Shown: positions 35,643 to 49,498 of the stretch, in pieces
Numbering within the stretch: position 1 is the first letter of the stretch
Layout: each line of letters opens with the position of its first letter
Notes under the pieces: model-generated
Told to the model about the DNA's origin: nothing
The model's input: the letters and a program-made list of their open reading frames with translations, nothing else
Databases searched by the model: none
Assembly (NCBI GenBank): GCA_027625915.1
Contig: JANTQA010000033.1
Coordinates: 4,278,001-4,342,000 of the forward strand
DNA from: Anaeramoeba flamelloides
Lineage: Eukaryota; Metamonada; Anaeramoebidae
Reading direction: 5' to 3'
DNA: 64,000 bases
Made by a program: the position numbers and the translations under genes

Positions 35643-36409
35643 ATTCCAAAAAGAGATTTAGAACACGAGTGTAATTATTAATTTTTATTTTATGTATTTT
35701 CAAGTGCTTTTTTTTTTTTCTTGAATCTACATTCCTAACCTTTAATAGTTTTTTTTTTTTGATTTTAATTAATTCTTTATTTAAGTGTTTTACATTTAGT
35801 AAATTTTGCAAAAAGAATTATTTTTTTTTAATAACAATAAAACTTTTTACCTTTTTTTTTTTTTTTTTTTTTTTTGAGAATTTTCGCTTTTTTTTAAGAA
35901 TTTTCACTTTTTTCTATAATACCTTTAAAAAATAAGGTTGACTTCTTGAATAATTTGGAGTTGTACCACTTATTGTCAATCGGTATTATCATTAAACGAG
36001 AAGATTTGTACTTTTTTACTGGTCTTTGAAATTGAAAATAGAGAAAATTTCAGTTGATTATCTTTTTTTTTATTTTTGAAAATAATTTCTTTTCTTTTAG
36101 GATTATTAGTTCAATACAAAGTGTACCAAGAAAGTATGACGCAGAAAAAAAAAAGGACCAAACAAATATTTAGAGATCACAAATACCAAATTTATTTCTT
36201 TGAGAACTCTGTTTGCATAAGGAAAATTATTAATATTAAGTTGATAAATTGTATAATTTGAGAAAATCAAAATTGTTTAAAAAAAAATCAAATATATACA
36301 TATATATAAATTACATGAACATTGAAATTTTTGGTTGAAGGGTAAAGTAATTAAGCTTAAACGGAATTATTTACAATTGAAAAAAATTTTTTAAATCATT
36401 TTTTTTTGG

Positions 36410-36680
36410 CACCTGATACCAATTAAAAACCAATCATAATGTAATATATGATCGATTTCCAAAAATCAACAACTAAAGATGGATATTTTTTTGAAAAAAA
36501 GTTACCTAGAAAAATACACCATTTCGAATTTAAATCATTTGAATTCAAAGTTTTTAATATAACTGAGTTAGTTTTGAAGTGTCTCTCTTTTGCACTTTTT
36601 GAGATCTTTTTTTTTTTTTTTTCGTTCTTTCCATTTTTTGAATGTCATTTTTTTATCAAGAATGTAATAAAATTTTAGTT
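36410..36680. repeat. Dispersed repeat F, copy 1
   Basis: It aligns with about 60045-60330 inside the RasGAP intron. Shared blocks are ATACCAATTAAAAAC, GATTTCCAAAAATCAACAA, AACTGAGTTAGTTTTGAAGT, TTTTTGAGATC and AAGAATGT.AA.AAAATTT. Class unknown. Confidence 0.65.
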
Positions 36681-37467
36681 TATCAAATTCAATAGTTATA
36701 TGCTAATTACGGTTAGAATAAATAGGATTGAATTGATTTTATACTAAAAGAATATAATTTGTTTTAAATTGGTAAAAAATAATACTTTATAAATATAAAA
36801 CAAGAAAAAAAAATATTTTCTAATTTTGAATTTGTTATTATTTATATTTTTGATAATTTTTTCTTATTAATTGAATTTTTTGGTATTCAAAGATCTGAAT
36901 TCATTTTGGTTATTTTTTTTTTTAATCTTTAAATGATACTTTTTTTTATTTTTATTTGGTTTCTTTACTATTAAGATCATTTTAATTAATTTTTTAGTAG
37001 ATTTTTTCTTTAATATTTAATTAAAACCTATTTTCAAAAGGGATAAATCAAATATAAATATAAAATATTTATATTTTAGAATTCTTTAAAGATAAAAAAA
37101 TAACCCCATATTATTAATAAACCCAGTACAGTCAAAGGGGCAGAATATTTTTTTTTACCAAATACAAATTATTTTTTATAATTGAACTCTTTGAATAGCA
37201 AATAATTAACAAATAGAATTTTACACAAATCAAAGAATACTAATATTCTGTATGAAATAAAATTATAAAATGAATTAATTTTCTGAAAAATAGAAAAATC
37301 GAAATTAATTATTTCGTATCTGTTGAGATAAACTACAATATACGTTTTAATCTTCAATTGAGGATAAAAATAAAATTTCAATAAAAGTCATTATGATTTT
37401 TTACAATCCTATTAATTGTTATAAATAGCCTTAGGATAATATTTTTTACCAATTGGTATCAGTATTA

Positions 37468-37957
37468 GAGCAGTGAAAAAAATACCGGACATGAAAAAAA
37501 TCCCGGACAAGATTTTTAATTGTGAATATTAGTAAAATTATTGTGTAATTTCATTTATTTACAATCAAATTCCTTTTTTTAAGAATCGAACTTTTTCAAT
37601 TATAACTCCCCCACTTATTAGAATGATGATTGATGAAATCACACTTGTTCAAAACAGCATTTAATCAATCAAAAAACAAGAAGAAAAATTATCATTTTCC
37701 AAACTCTAGTAAACCTCTATAAAACTGGATTGTTTTTCAAAAAAAGTTGATCAACATTAGGCTATCAAACAATTACTCGAGTATTCTAGAGACACCTTAC
37801 TTTGATGGACTTTAGGTAGGTTTATTACTAATCTCATAAAAAAAATTGGTTATTTATAATAAGGATTTAATTGAAATTATACAAAAATTTTACTAATAAT
37901 CACAATTAAAAATCTTGTCCGGGATTTTTTTCATGTCCGGTATTTTTTTCCCAACTA
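37468..37957. mobile_element. Palindromic element with ~110-bp inverted ends, family H
   Basis: The left arm contains AAAAAAATACCGGACATG and AAATCCCGGACAAG, then TTTTTAATTGTGAATATTAG. The right arm repeats the same in inverse with few differences. The element is flanked by TA on both sides. The 490-bp length and absence of an open frame suggest a MITE. It is the only copy seen in this window. Confidence 0.85.
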
Positions 37958-40900
37958 TACTACAAAAAAAATTTTCAAATGATTTATATGCTGCAACAAT
38001 GAAAATAGAGTAAAAATAATTTCAATTTAGAAATTCTCAAAATAAATTTTTCTTCCAAAATCGATTCAAATCGATTTATACACATATAATTAACTCATAA
38101 AAATTGCCTACTTTGACTGGAAAATGATTTATAGAGATATATAAATAAGATTTTTTTTTTAGTGAAATAAAATAATTTTCATTCTCCAACAATAATTGAT
38201 AACAATGATACAAAAATCGATCAATACAGAACCCCAATTTAAAAAATAATTTTCAATCCAAAAAAAAATTAAAATTATTGGTTTTGAATATATTTCAAAA
38301 AAATTAAAATTATCCAAAAAAAAACAGATAATGTAATTATTTCTTGGAAAGGTGAATATTTAAAAAATTTAATGTAAATCTTAATAAGTATAAATAATAA
38401 TTGAATATTAAATAATTCTAGGAAAAAAGTTCAAGAATATTTAACAATTACAAGATATAATAATAATATCATTAAACAATCCAGTCATAGAGTGTCGAAG
38501 TTAACTTTTTTATTCTGAAAATATATTTATTTTCAAATAAAATGAAAACTCAAGAAAAGATAACTATAATTTTCCAGAAATCAAAAGCAATGGAACAAAA
38601 TCAAAGATTTTACTTAATTTGTTTTAGTTCAGGAAAAGATAATGAATATTTTTTTTTAATTTGGGATATAAAAAGAAAAGTGTTTAAATTCTATTTTTAT
38701 TTCAAACATTAAAAAAAAAACTAACGAGAAAATATTTAAAAATGGATAGTTTAAACTTCTATATTGATATTAAGAAATTTGACAAATTATCCAAAAAGAT
38801 ATTTTTATTTATATGCTAAGAATAAATTAAAAACAAAATTTCATAGATAATGTAAAAATTATTCTAATCTATATTTTCATTGAAGATAGAGATCATTTCT
38901 TTTGAACTATTAATTCTATAGAGAATATCAAAAAATATGGATTAAAGAATAAATTCAAAATAAACACTAAAAAAAATAAAATCTTTGAGATTATTGATAA
39001 TAAATATCATCATTTATCTTTACATTGATTAATGATTGAGAAAATTATGATTCTTTATTGAAATTTCAAAACAAAAATTTAGAAATTAGAAAAGTGTTGT
39101 AGAGTGCTGTAGAGTACCTAGTTTTCTTGAAATCATAAAATATTAAAAAAAATCTTGTATTTTACTCCATTCTTTTATAATTTAAAAAAAAAACATAAGA
39201 AGAGCTATAAAAATATTATTAATCACATGTTGTAAGATATTTGTTTATGGTTAATACTATTTATTTTTATACGACCTCTGAATTTAGATTGTGTCTCAAT
39301 TTTTAATTTATGATGCAAATAATATTCTTATATTTTTTATTATAATATTTTAATTATTTACCAGGTTCTCTTGTTTTTTATTTTGCTACAATTACTTTGA
39401 TTGTTCATTTCTACCAATAATAAAAAAAAAAAAAACTCAATAATTTTTTGAGAAATTTAAGAAAAATAACTCTTAGAAAATTGTGTTATGTATGGTTATC
39501 GTGGATAAATTTATGTGTGTTTGTGTACAGATTTTGACCGGTATATTATTAAATTTCAAATTTCTCGAAATTTCAAAATTAGTCAAATTGGTTTTTTTTT
39601 GTATTTTTGAAGATTTTCTTGATTTTTATTATTGGAAAGAAAGTTTTTAATGAATTTGATGTACTATGTGAGGAAAAATAAAAACGATTATTTTGTCATT
39701 GGTAGTATTTTATTACTTAAATTGTAGAAAATTCAAAAAGTTGAAATCATCCATACTAAATATTTTTAATAATTTGTTATAAACACAATTTTTACTTCCA
39801 AAGTTAAGTGGAAATTTTTTTTACATTGAAACAAGTCCCAAAGTCTAATTGATCTCTTAATTTTTTATTTCAAAATCCCACTCTTAAATTCTCTAACAGA
39901 TCATCCAAACCACCCAGAAAATACTCAATCTTCCCTAGCATACCTTAACATACTCTTCAATGTTGGTTTTTTATTACCTAGGTCCAATATATTTGAATTA
40001 AATTGACTATTTTGAAAAAAATGAGAATTTGGTAAAGATTGAAATTTGACCAAATTTTATAAATAATAATTTTCACATTTTGATGATTAAAGGTAATATC
40101 ATAATATTAACAATAAATTCAGGACAATAATTAAAAAAATTGTGATTAATGCAATATTGCCAAAAATCATAAAATTGCTATATTCCACATTATCGCGGTA
40201 TTCTAATTATCGCTAAAAAATGAAAAATTATTTTTTTGAAATCACATTAAAACAAATCTCTTGACTTTTAAAAAGTCTTGAGACTTTTACAATGCTTTTC
40301 TCCTTTAATAAATGTTTGAAAGTGTTTGTAAGCGTTGGAATTGTCTTCACGTGTTTGAAAGTTTTGAAAGACCAAAAACTTTTATCAAGGGAATAAGTTT
40401 GGTTTGTTGTGGGAAAAAAATTTTATATTTTTCTTTGTTTTTTAATATTTTCAAAAAAGTAAAATCTCAAACAAATTTTTTGATCAAACCAATAAACTGC
40501 ATTCAAAAAATCTAATTGTATCATACATTTAGATGTGGTTTCTTGAAATGGAGTTTTTACCGTTCAATTAATATAATAGAAAATAAGAAAGAGTAATTTT
40601 CCTTCTATGTACTTATCGACAAAAAAATTCCTCAAAACTCTAAATGTTTTTTTTGTCCAGTAAAAAGATATAAGAAGAAAAATAAGAAGAAGTAAATTTA
40701 TCTATCAAAAAATCTTAAAAATTGGTGATAATCTGGCTGGGCTGTAGTGAAAGCTTTTGAAGAGTTTAAACAATCTCCTTTTGGCTTTATGAGAATATTG
40801 AAACTGTTTCACCCAAGAACACATTCTTTAAAGTAAAGGTGGAGTGTTTGTTGTTTTAGAAGTGTCTTTTAATAATACTACAAAAAACTGATAAAATATT

Positions 40901-41562
40901 ATTCATATTAAGAAATTGTATTTTTTTTTTTCCCAAAGGATCGATCGATCTGTCTACCAATTAAAACAACATTCAATAAAAAACTTGATCTGATCCTTGA
41001 TTAAATCAAGGATCTTTTTTGTTATTGTTCAAAGAATAACTTTTTTTTCAAGGGATCTGTTTTTTGATTAAATAAAAATTTTTCTTATTGAAAATATTGT
41101 TTACTTGGTCCTAAAAAATCAACTATTTTTTTCGCGATTACTTTTTAATCGCGATATTTTGGCATTTATCATGATTATATAGAATATCGCGATTTGTTAT
41201 ATTATCACGATCCTATTGAGTATCTGGATTTCCTAAAATATCATGAGTTGGAGATAATATGCGATATTATCAATACAGTCATTTTTTTTTTATATTCTCG
41301 ATATTTTTTAAACTTTGTTGTGAATTGAAAACAGTATTGTCAAATCCTCGAATATATACTTGTATAAGAAAATAAAAAGAAAATGAAAAAAATCATTATC
41401 TAATAAAATTATTAATTTTTTTTTTATTTGATTACTTTTTCCCATAAAAATTAAAAAAAAAAAACAAAAAAACAAAATCTTTTGTAGAAGAAAAAAACAA
41501 ATAAAAATAAATTGACAATAAACATTTTTTCTTGAAAAAAAAAAAAAAAAAAAAAAAAAGTT

Positions 41563-44500
41563 TTATTTAATTTTTTTTTGGAATTCTTTCAGTTTTAATA
41601 TTAATAATTCACTTAATTTCTCAGTTGCTAAAACAACTCTGTAACTATGTTCGGCGTTACCATGTATTTTTACAATTTTTTGGTTTGTTTTGTTTGAAAA
41701 GAATCTCGAATTTTTTGTAATAATGATTTTTTTATTAATAGAATTTTGGTATTTTAAAGAAACCATTTTTTTTGTAAAGGATATTGTCGCATCTTCATCA
41801 TTTGATCCAGTTGTTAAAACTTTAACATTGAATGTATTTGTGTTTCTGGAATATTTTAGTATATTTTTTTCATGGTTAATATTCTTATTGTCAATGTTGT
41901 TGTTATTGTTGCTATTATTATCATTCTGGAGATTATTGAGATTATAATTTAATTTTTGTTTATACTTTTGGATTTGATTTTGAAAATTACTTTTATTAAA
42001 TTTTTGATTTAATGTTTTCATCTTACTTTCTTTAATTAAATTGCTTTGCTTGGTTTGCTTTAATTTTTGCTGCTGTAATAATTGTTGTTCTGAATCATTT
42101 TGTATTGTTAAGTTTTTTGTTTTTTGTTCCTTTTCTTTTTGTTTTAATTGATTTGAATGTGAATTCTTTTGCTTCTGTTTGCGTGATTGATCTATTTGTT
42201 TTAAACGTTGATCATGTGCATTCTGTTGCTTGATTTCTCTTTCCTGTTGTGGATTTTGTTGTTTGAGTTGTTTCTGCTGCTCTGATAGGTTTTGCCTTTT
42301 GTTTTGTTTTTGTTTTTGCTGTTGATGCTCTCTTTTTATTTTTTGTTTTTTTTGCAATCTTAATTGTTCATCTTTTTGTTGCTGTAATTTCTTTTTCTTT
42401 TCTTTTTCCCTTAAACTTGCCTTTTCCTGTTTTATTTTGTTTGTTTCTTCATAGTTTGGTTGCTGTACCATCTTGCTTTGATTTTGTTTTAATTCCTCGT
42501 CTTGTTGTTCATTTCGATTACCTTGTTGTAAGTTTAATTTCCCCACTTTTTCATTTTTTTGCACTTGTAATTTCTTTTTTCTCTCTTTTTGCTGCCTGAT
42601 CTGATTTACTTTTTCATTTTGCTGTTGCTCTTTTTCATATAGTTGATGGCAATTTTTTGATTTAATAGGAGAACGGGCAATTTTTTCTGGATAATTAAAT
42701 TTCGATAATTGCTTTCTTTGTATTTTTCTTTCCTCGATTTCTTTATCTATGGTTTGCCGAATTTGAATTTGCAGTTGTTTAAATTTGAATAGAAATTCGT
42801 GAAATCTCCTTAATGAATAAAGTTGGATAATTATATTTGTACTATTTTCAAAATCGATCAGTTGAATTAGATTTTCATTTTTTTTATATTTTTTTATTTG
42901 CTTTTCTTCTATTTTATCGAATAAAATTAAATGGTTTTTATATCCCCGAATTTTGAGAATTTTTTGATTGAAATCAATATTTATAAACCCATTTTTAAAA
43001 GTTTCTGTTTTTTTATTCAAATACCTTACTCGAAAATTATTTTCATTGTCTTTAAACATTTCAGATTTTGAATGTAAATCTTTTAAATACAGGGGCTGTT
43101 CTTTTTCCATTTCTGTTTCCTCCCCACTTCTTCCACCCCTTTCTGTTTCCTCTTTCTCCTTTTTTGTATTTAAAATATTAAAAATGTTTTTATTTTGCAT
43201 TTTAAAATATAATTTAGATTTTAAAAAGGAACTCATTTTAAAAAATTCTTGTAATAATTGATAATCATAGAATTTAAGGAAAAGGGTTTCCTTATATTCA
43301 TTTTCTGTTCCATTTCCATTTTGGCCATTCCCAATATTATCATTCTCAATATTATCATTTCCAATTGCTTTGCTATTTTTTAAATAAATTAATTTATGAT
43401 TTTTATATTTTTTTATATTCATATCTTTTTTCAAAAAAGTAATTATACAAATTAAATAATTATTTTTTAAAAAATGTGATATATGAATTTTATTATAATT
43501 CAATAAAAATAGAGTATTTTTGGAAATAATTTTCAATTTATCAACATTTAATTTTATTAATATATTTTTTTCACTTAATCTTAATTTCTCATTTAATAAA
43601 TCAGCTTTAAAAAAGTTACAACTAGAATAATATATTAAATTATTTAATTGGATTTGCTTTTGTTTTTTATTAATCTTAAAAAGAAATTCTGTTTTTTTTT
43701 TTGGTGAATTAAAATAAATCATCCATTGGATGTTTTTATATTGTAAATAAATTAATGAACTATAAATTGGGCAAAGTTCAATTTTGATATCTTTTAATAC
43801 GCAAATAAATTTGTTATGATTGTTTTCTTCAATAAAAATATTTAAAGAAATATATTGATTTGATAATAATAGCAACCCTTCAGTTCCACTAAATTGAAAT
43901 TCCTGATTTAAAAATCTAATGGGATAAGTATTCCATTTAATATTTTCAAAGTTATAATTATAATTTGTAATTTTATTAATCTGATCAGTAAATAAATTTT
44001 TAATTAATTTTTCATTTTTTATTGTTTTGTTTCCAAATAAATCCCAATAATTATAAAAATCTACACAATCATTTTCATTTTGAAATTTTAATTGTTCAAC
44101 AATAAAATTATTATCATCATCATCATTTTCCTTATTTTTTTTATTTTTTTCATTATCATTTTGATTATTTTCATCATAACCAAAATCATTATCATCATTG
44201 TCACTACCATTATTATTATGATCATTATCATCATTACTATCATTATGATTACCATCAATATCATTATGAGTACCATCAATATCATCATTATCATTGTATT
44301 CTCTATTTAAATAATTAATATTTTCATCATATTCTTTAACATTTTGATCATCTTCCTTTTCTTCATCAGAAATAACAGAATTATCATAATCATTGACAAG
44401 GACATTATCATTCTTCAAAATCAAATTACAAATTAATTTATTTTCTTTGGAAATTTCTAAAATAATATTTGATGAATTAAAATATCGAATTGGTATTAAT

Positions 44501-47500
44501 TCATCATTTTCATCCTGTTCATTATTATTATTAAGAGATTCTTTAAAAATTGATATTCTTTGGTTGGTGATTAATAAATTATAATTAAAATTATTATTTG
44601 TATTTGCAACAAATTTATTCAGACGAGAACCAAAGGAATATGAAAGCCAGCGTTCTTGGTAACTGATAAAACAAGTTTGGAAATCCTTAGAATCAAAATA
44701 ATTTTCAAAAAGTAAATAAATTGATCCAAGGTTATTCCCTAAATCAAATTTTATGAATTCTTTTTGTTGAGTAGAAAAATGTAAAAAGTTATCAGGTAAA
44801 TAGTTACATATGTATATATCATTTTTAGTTTTAATTTTATAATATTTGGATTCCAACATTATTAAACATGGAATGGTTTCCTTTATCCCAATACAAATAT
44901 TTGTGTGGAAAATGGATGCCTTTTCAATTCTCGATCTTGGATACTGCTGGCATATGAAATTAAATTGCGTTTTAAATGATTCCCTTTTGGTGTGGGTTTT
45001 AAATTTGATATTAATAAAACGGAATTCATCAAAATAAAATTTACAAAATAAAGTTTCATATGATTGTGATTGTGAATCTAAATTTGAATCCCGATCCGAA
45101 TCAAAAAGAAAAACAAAATGAGAATATTGCGAATAATATCTTTTAATTGTTTTTTTTTCGAAATTGATTTCAAAATAGTTTTCAAATAATATTAATTTAA
45201 TTGTTGAAATGTATTCCCATAGTGAATTATATAAATCAACTTTTTCTTCATATTTGGTTTGGATTTTTTTTTGATATAATTCATAATTATAAAAATAATC
45301 TTTTACATTTTCTTCTTCTTGTCGTTGCTGTTGCTGTTGCTGTTCTTGTACATTTTCCTTATTCTCTTCACAATATTCAAAAATTGATTTTGTATTTATA
45401 TCAATATTATTTGTATTAATTGTAACGTTTCGAGGTTTTAATGGGGAAAGAAATTGGATTTTTGAATTGTAATTTATAGTATGAAATTCTTTCAAGAAAT
45501 TCTTTTTAAAATATAAATAAAGATTCAAAATAATAAATTTTTCTGTTAATGAAAAACAAGAAAATAGAAATTTGGTATTATTTTTTGAAATAAATAATAA
45601 TTTTTTATTCGAAGATCTATCAATAAATATCCGTTGTTTCATTGAATATTTTTCATTTAAGATAATTTTTTTTGCTTTTTGATTTTTAATAATTATTTTT
45701 GTTTTTGTAAATTTAATATTAATCTTTATTTTGTCATCATCTTTATTGGTATTTTCATTTTCTTGATCAATATTATAAGAATTAGATAAAGATGATAAAG
45801 ATGGTGATGATGACGACGACGATGATGATGATGATGATGATGATAATGATGATGATGGTGAAATAAAATTTCGATTATCCATATAAACAACCCAATCAGA
45901 ATATTCTTTTTCAAGTTCCTTTTCTAATATCTCAATTAAATTCGCAATTTGGGGTGAATGCAATTCAATAAATTTAGATAAAGCTAATGTTTGAAAACTA
46001 TTCGAAAATTCAGTTGAAAGTTGAATAATTATACCTTCTCCTTTATTATTGAAACAAGCCTCGATCATTGAACAATATTGTTTTTTAATTTTCTTTTTTT
46101 TCTTTTTTTTATTTTTGTTTTTCTTATTGAAAAAAGATAAAGAGGGAGAGTAAATAGAGGAGGGGGAGTGTGGGGGGGTGGGGAAAAAAATTGAATTATT
46201 CTTATTTTTCTTTTTTGAATTCAAGTTTTGTATATTATTTTGAACGATCATTTGATAAAATTCATTTGAATTAAAACGCGAAACACATTTTTTAAAAAGT
46301 TTTGCTAATTTGTAAGATTGGCTTTGAATTGAAAAAATTTGTTCTTTTGGTTTTGGATTTTGGAAAAAAATAATTAAATTAAATTGACAATTATTTATAT
46401 TTTTATTTAAAAATGTTATTTTGATAAAAATTTGATTCCATAAATATATTAGTTTTGAAGATGTTATTTGTTTTTCCTTTTCTGATTTAATTGAAGAAAT
46501 TATTTTCAATCTTTTTTCGTTGAATTTAAAATCATATAATTGTGAATTGTCACCAACAACGACAGCATCTTTATTATTATTGTTGTTATTAATATTAATA
46601 TTCTTGTTGTTATTGTTATTGTTGTTGTTGTTATTATTAATTGATCCTATTATCTTAAATCTAAAATTACTCCTGCATTGGTTAATTAAATAGAAAGAAA
46701 TGCAATTTAATTCGATAGGAAGCGGTAAAATTGAACCAAAATCTTTATAATAATCATTTAAAAATGTTTTATTATTGTTTATTAACTTTGAATATTGTTC
46801 AAACATTTGGAATAATTTTTCAATTGTTTTAATTTCAAAATAAGATTTTGCTTTTAATAATTCGATTCTTTGCTTTTGATTATTTTGAAAATCAACGAAT
46901 ATTATTTCAAACCAATTTGAACTTTTTTTCTTATAGTTAAACACACAGTTTGTATTTTTTTCTCCAAAATTTCGTGAAAAAATTGTCTTTAAATTTTTGT
47001 TATTATTATTATTATTATTATTTTCATTTTGTTCAATATCAAGTTTGAAAGTGTTCTCTTCAAATTTGAGAAGAATAGGTTGTTTGTTAATTGAAATTGT
47101 TTGGAATTCGCCATGTCCCTTGCCAAAAATCCTTTCAATTTGCTTTTGATAATTTACTAATCGATCCCAGTTTAGTTTTTTATTTACATTCACATTTTTC
47201 TTTTTCATGTTTTTTTCATTTTCTTGGATTGTCGTTGTTTGAACAAATGGGTTATTCAATAAGATCTTTGAACTATTCGGTATGATTTTTATTGGTTTTA
47301 TTTTTGCAAACGAAGGCTCAAAGCCTCTTTGGGAACTTACTTTTCCTAATTCCTGCAGAAGATAAATTAAAGGAGAATAAAGAGTCATTTTTAAGCTAGA
47401 TGGTAATTCAAATACAAAGGAATTTGATATCCCATATTTTAAACATTCTTTTAAAAACCATTCAAGATTTTGAAGTGGATCCAAACTAATTGTTTTTGAA

Positions 47501-47828
47501 TTAAAATTAAGAACGCAAAAAAAAAAAAAAGAAACAATCAAAAAAGAATAATCAGCAAAAAAAAAGTTGCATAAAGAATAGCAATAAAAAAAAAACATTT
47601 TGATTAGAAGAATTACTTTTTCGTTTGACGTACACTTGCTTTGTTTATTCTTTGGATAAGTTCACAAGAGTGTGTTACCAAATCTTTCAACAACGGTTTT
47701 TTATGAATTTTTGGATTTTGAAGTACGATTCTTAGCCAAGGTATTACATTTAATCGAGCCTGTTGTGGTGTTTGTGTCGTTTTTGGTTTTTCTAATTCAT
47801 TTTCTATGGGCTTTGTTTCATCGATCAT
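41563..47828 (-). CDS. Giant CH-domain protein with PH-like repeats
   Basis: Exon 1 is 47617-47828 and exon 2 is 41563-47485. The 131-base intron (GTAATT...AATTAG, pyrimidine-rich) joins in phase 2. The product is 2044 residues. TAA just before the ATG fixes the start. Residues ~24-125 are a calponin-homology-type domain: NVIPWLRIVL, LVTHSCELIQRIN, NLEWFLKECLKYGI and YLLQELGKVSSQ. From ~180 to ~1570 come about nine beta-rich stretches of ~100 residues, each ending in an aromatic/Leu helix, best read as diverged PH-like domains, with poly-Asn, poly-Ser and Asp/Asn linkers. Residues ~1580-1900 are a Gln/Lys coiled coil, and ~1940-2044 is a final PH-like domain. CH domains often bind actin. A membrane-cytoskeleton scaffold is a reasonable inference; no enzyme motif is visible. 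Confidence 0.8.
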
Positions 47829-48445
47829 TTATTTGGAAAGTTACAGTCTACTGAAAGTATTGTTAACTAACAAATAAAATAAAATAAAAAAAAATAAAAA
47901 GAAAAATTGAAAAAATGTTTTTTATTTCGCAAATCATTTTACAAATTAATTAACATTAAAAGAGAATATTGACTATTTTACCTGTTATGGTATCTTACTA
48001 AACTTTTTCTGTGGAAAAACAAAACGAAATTCTTTGGTATTGTCTGTTTGAAGCTTGTTTCTTTTTGATTGGTGTTTAGTTCTCAAAATAATTTAAAGTC
48101 AATACTTATGAGCAAATATAAAGTTTAACAAGCCTGAAAAAAGGATACTCTATATGTTTAACTATTGTTATACTGACATTTTTTAAACCTTGTTTCTCTG
48201 GGTTATACAATAAGAACCACCATTTTAATGATTTTTGATCTTTTTATTCATTTAAACATTTTTTTAGATCTCCTTATGTTCAGATTGGTAAATCAAATTT
48301 GAAAATAAATACGACTGAAATACAGGATCTTTTCATCAAGTAGTTTCAGAACATTATTTATAACAACTTCCATTTTCTATCTATCTTGAGAATGGTCCTA
48401 ACCAGCCAATAAAAATCTCTAATTGGTAATTATCTTTTTTAGATA

Positions 48446-48751
48446 CAGTCCTGTGCCATTTTAAGGCACAGGAAAAATCAAGAAATAACGCACAAAATTT
48501 TGTTCACTTTAAGGCACAAATTTTTGATTTAAGGCACTCCAATTTCAAGATATAATTTCACCAAATAATTACAGAGTTAGTTTGAGTGTTTTCTTCAATA
48601 TATATATATAGAATATTACATTATGAGTAATCTTGGAAATTTACACAGAAAAATTGTACCTTATTTTGACCACTTTGATTTTGTGCCTTAATGGGATTTT
48701 TTTGTGCCTTATTTCTTGATTTTTCATGTGCCTTAAAAAGGAACAGGACTG
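48446..48751. mobile_element. Palindromic MITE, family C
   Basis: 306 bp between TA dinucleotides. The left end is CAGTCCTGTGCCATTTTAAG and the right end is its near inverse, ending AGGAACAGGACTG. Inverted arms extend at least 50 bp through GAAAAATCAAGAAATAA. The interior repeats AAGGCACAAA words. Its ends resemble family B (CAGTC), so the two may share a transposase. Confidence 0.88.
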
Positions 48752-48937
48752 TAATGGTCCCTAAATTTATAATCATCGTTAAAAACTTTGAAAATAAAAA
48801 CTGTCATAATATATCGAAGAAATTATTGAAATTTTCCCAACGAGTATCAAAATTAATTCCGAATTTTAGGTTTGTGTCGTTAAATAAGTTTTTAGCAAAG
48901 TGATCTATTTATTTTTTCATTTCTTAGATCATTTCAT

Positions 48938-49498
48938 TTAAGGTTTACAATCCCTGAAACTAGAAAAAAGATTATCTTGTATTAGGTGTGTCAACGTGTT
49001 ATTTTGGTTCTTAGCTGCTCGATCCACAACTAAGTTTGGATCGTATAGGTGGTTGAAAAAGGCTATTTTTGTGATTTTATTTTTTTTTTTTCCGAAATCC
49101 GAATTGATGAGTCTAAGATTAATTAATTGGAAGATATTTAATTAGTAATTGAGTTTTTTGTTTTCTGTGTTGAAATTTTTATTTACGCTTTGTATTATTT
49201 GATGCTTGTAAAAATAATTTTTTTTATTTACTCCTAATTCTGTAAAAGGAAAATGATAATTTCAATTGACAACCTAAAAATTAACACTTTCAATTCAATA
49301 CCTTTCAACCAATTAATCTTAGACTCATCAATTCGGATTTCGGAAAAAAAAAAAAATAAAATCACAAAAATAGCCTTTTTCAACCACCTATACAATCCAA
49401 ACTTAGTTGTGGATCGAGCAGCTAAGAACCAAAATAACACGTTGACACACCTAATACAAGATAATCTTTTTTCTAGTTTCAGGGATTGTAAACCTTAA
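48938..49498. mobile_element. Near-perfect palindromic element, family D, copy 2
   Basis: Arms of ~190 bp are almost identical: left TTAAGGTTTACAATCCCTGA, right ending TTGTAAACCTTAA. Shared inner blocks are ACACGTTGACACACC/GGTGTGTCAACGTGT and CTGCTCGATCCACAACTAAG. The spacer is ~180 bp. The TTAA at both ends may be a piggyBac-type target duplication. The related copy at 11292-11873 is more diverged, so this one is younger. Confidence 0.88.

Larger units (their letters stand above)
35643..41562. other. Gene-poor intergenic region
   Basis: About 5.9 kb. It contains a dispersed repeat (36410-36680), a 490-bp palindromic element (37468-37957), a short relic of the LINE-tail array (about 39090-39190), and ATCGC-rich stretches near 40130-40215 and 41125-41290 that are partly inverse to each other. 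Short open frames are A/T-driven and are not called. Confidence 0.5.

Noticed and set aside
40992-41014. 23-nt perfect hairpin followed by T-run, like a bacterial terminator
   Set aside because: The window is eukaryotic and no gene ends there.
47486-47598. Hydrophobic N-terminus of the CH protein, signal-peptide-like
   Set aside because: It is the pyrimidine-rich intron read through; the real first exon lies at 47617-47828.
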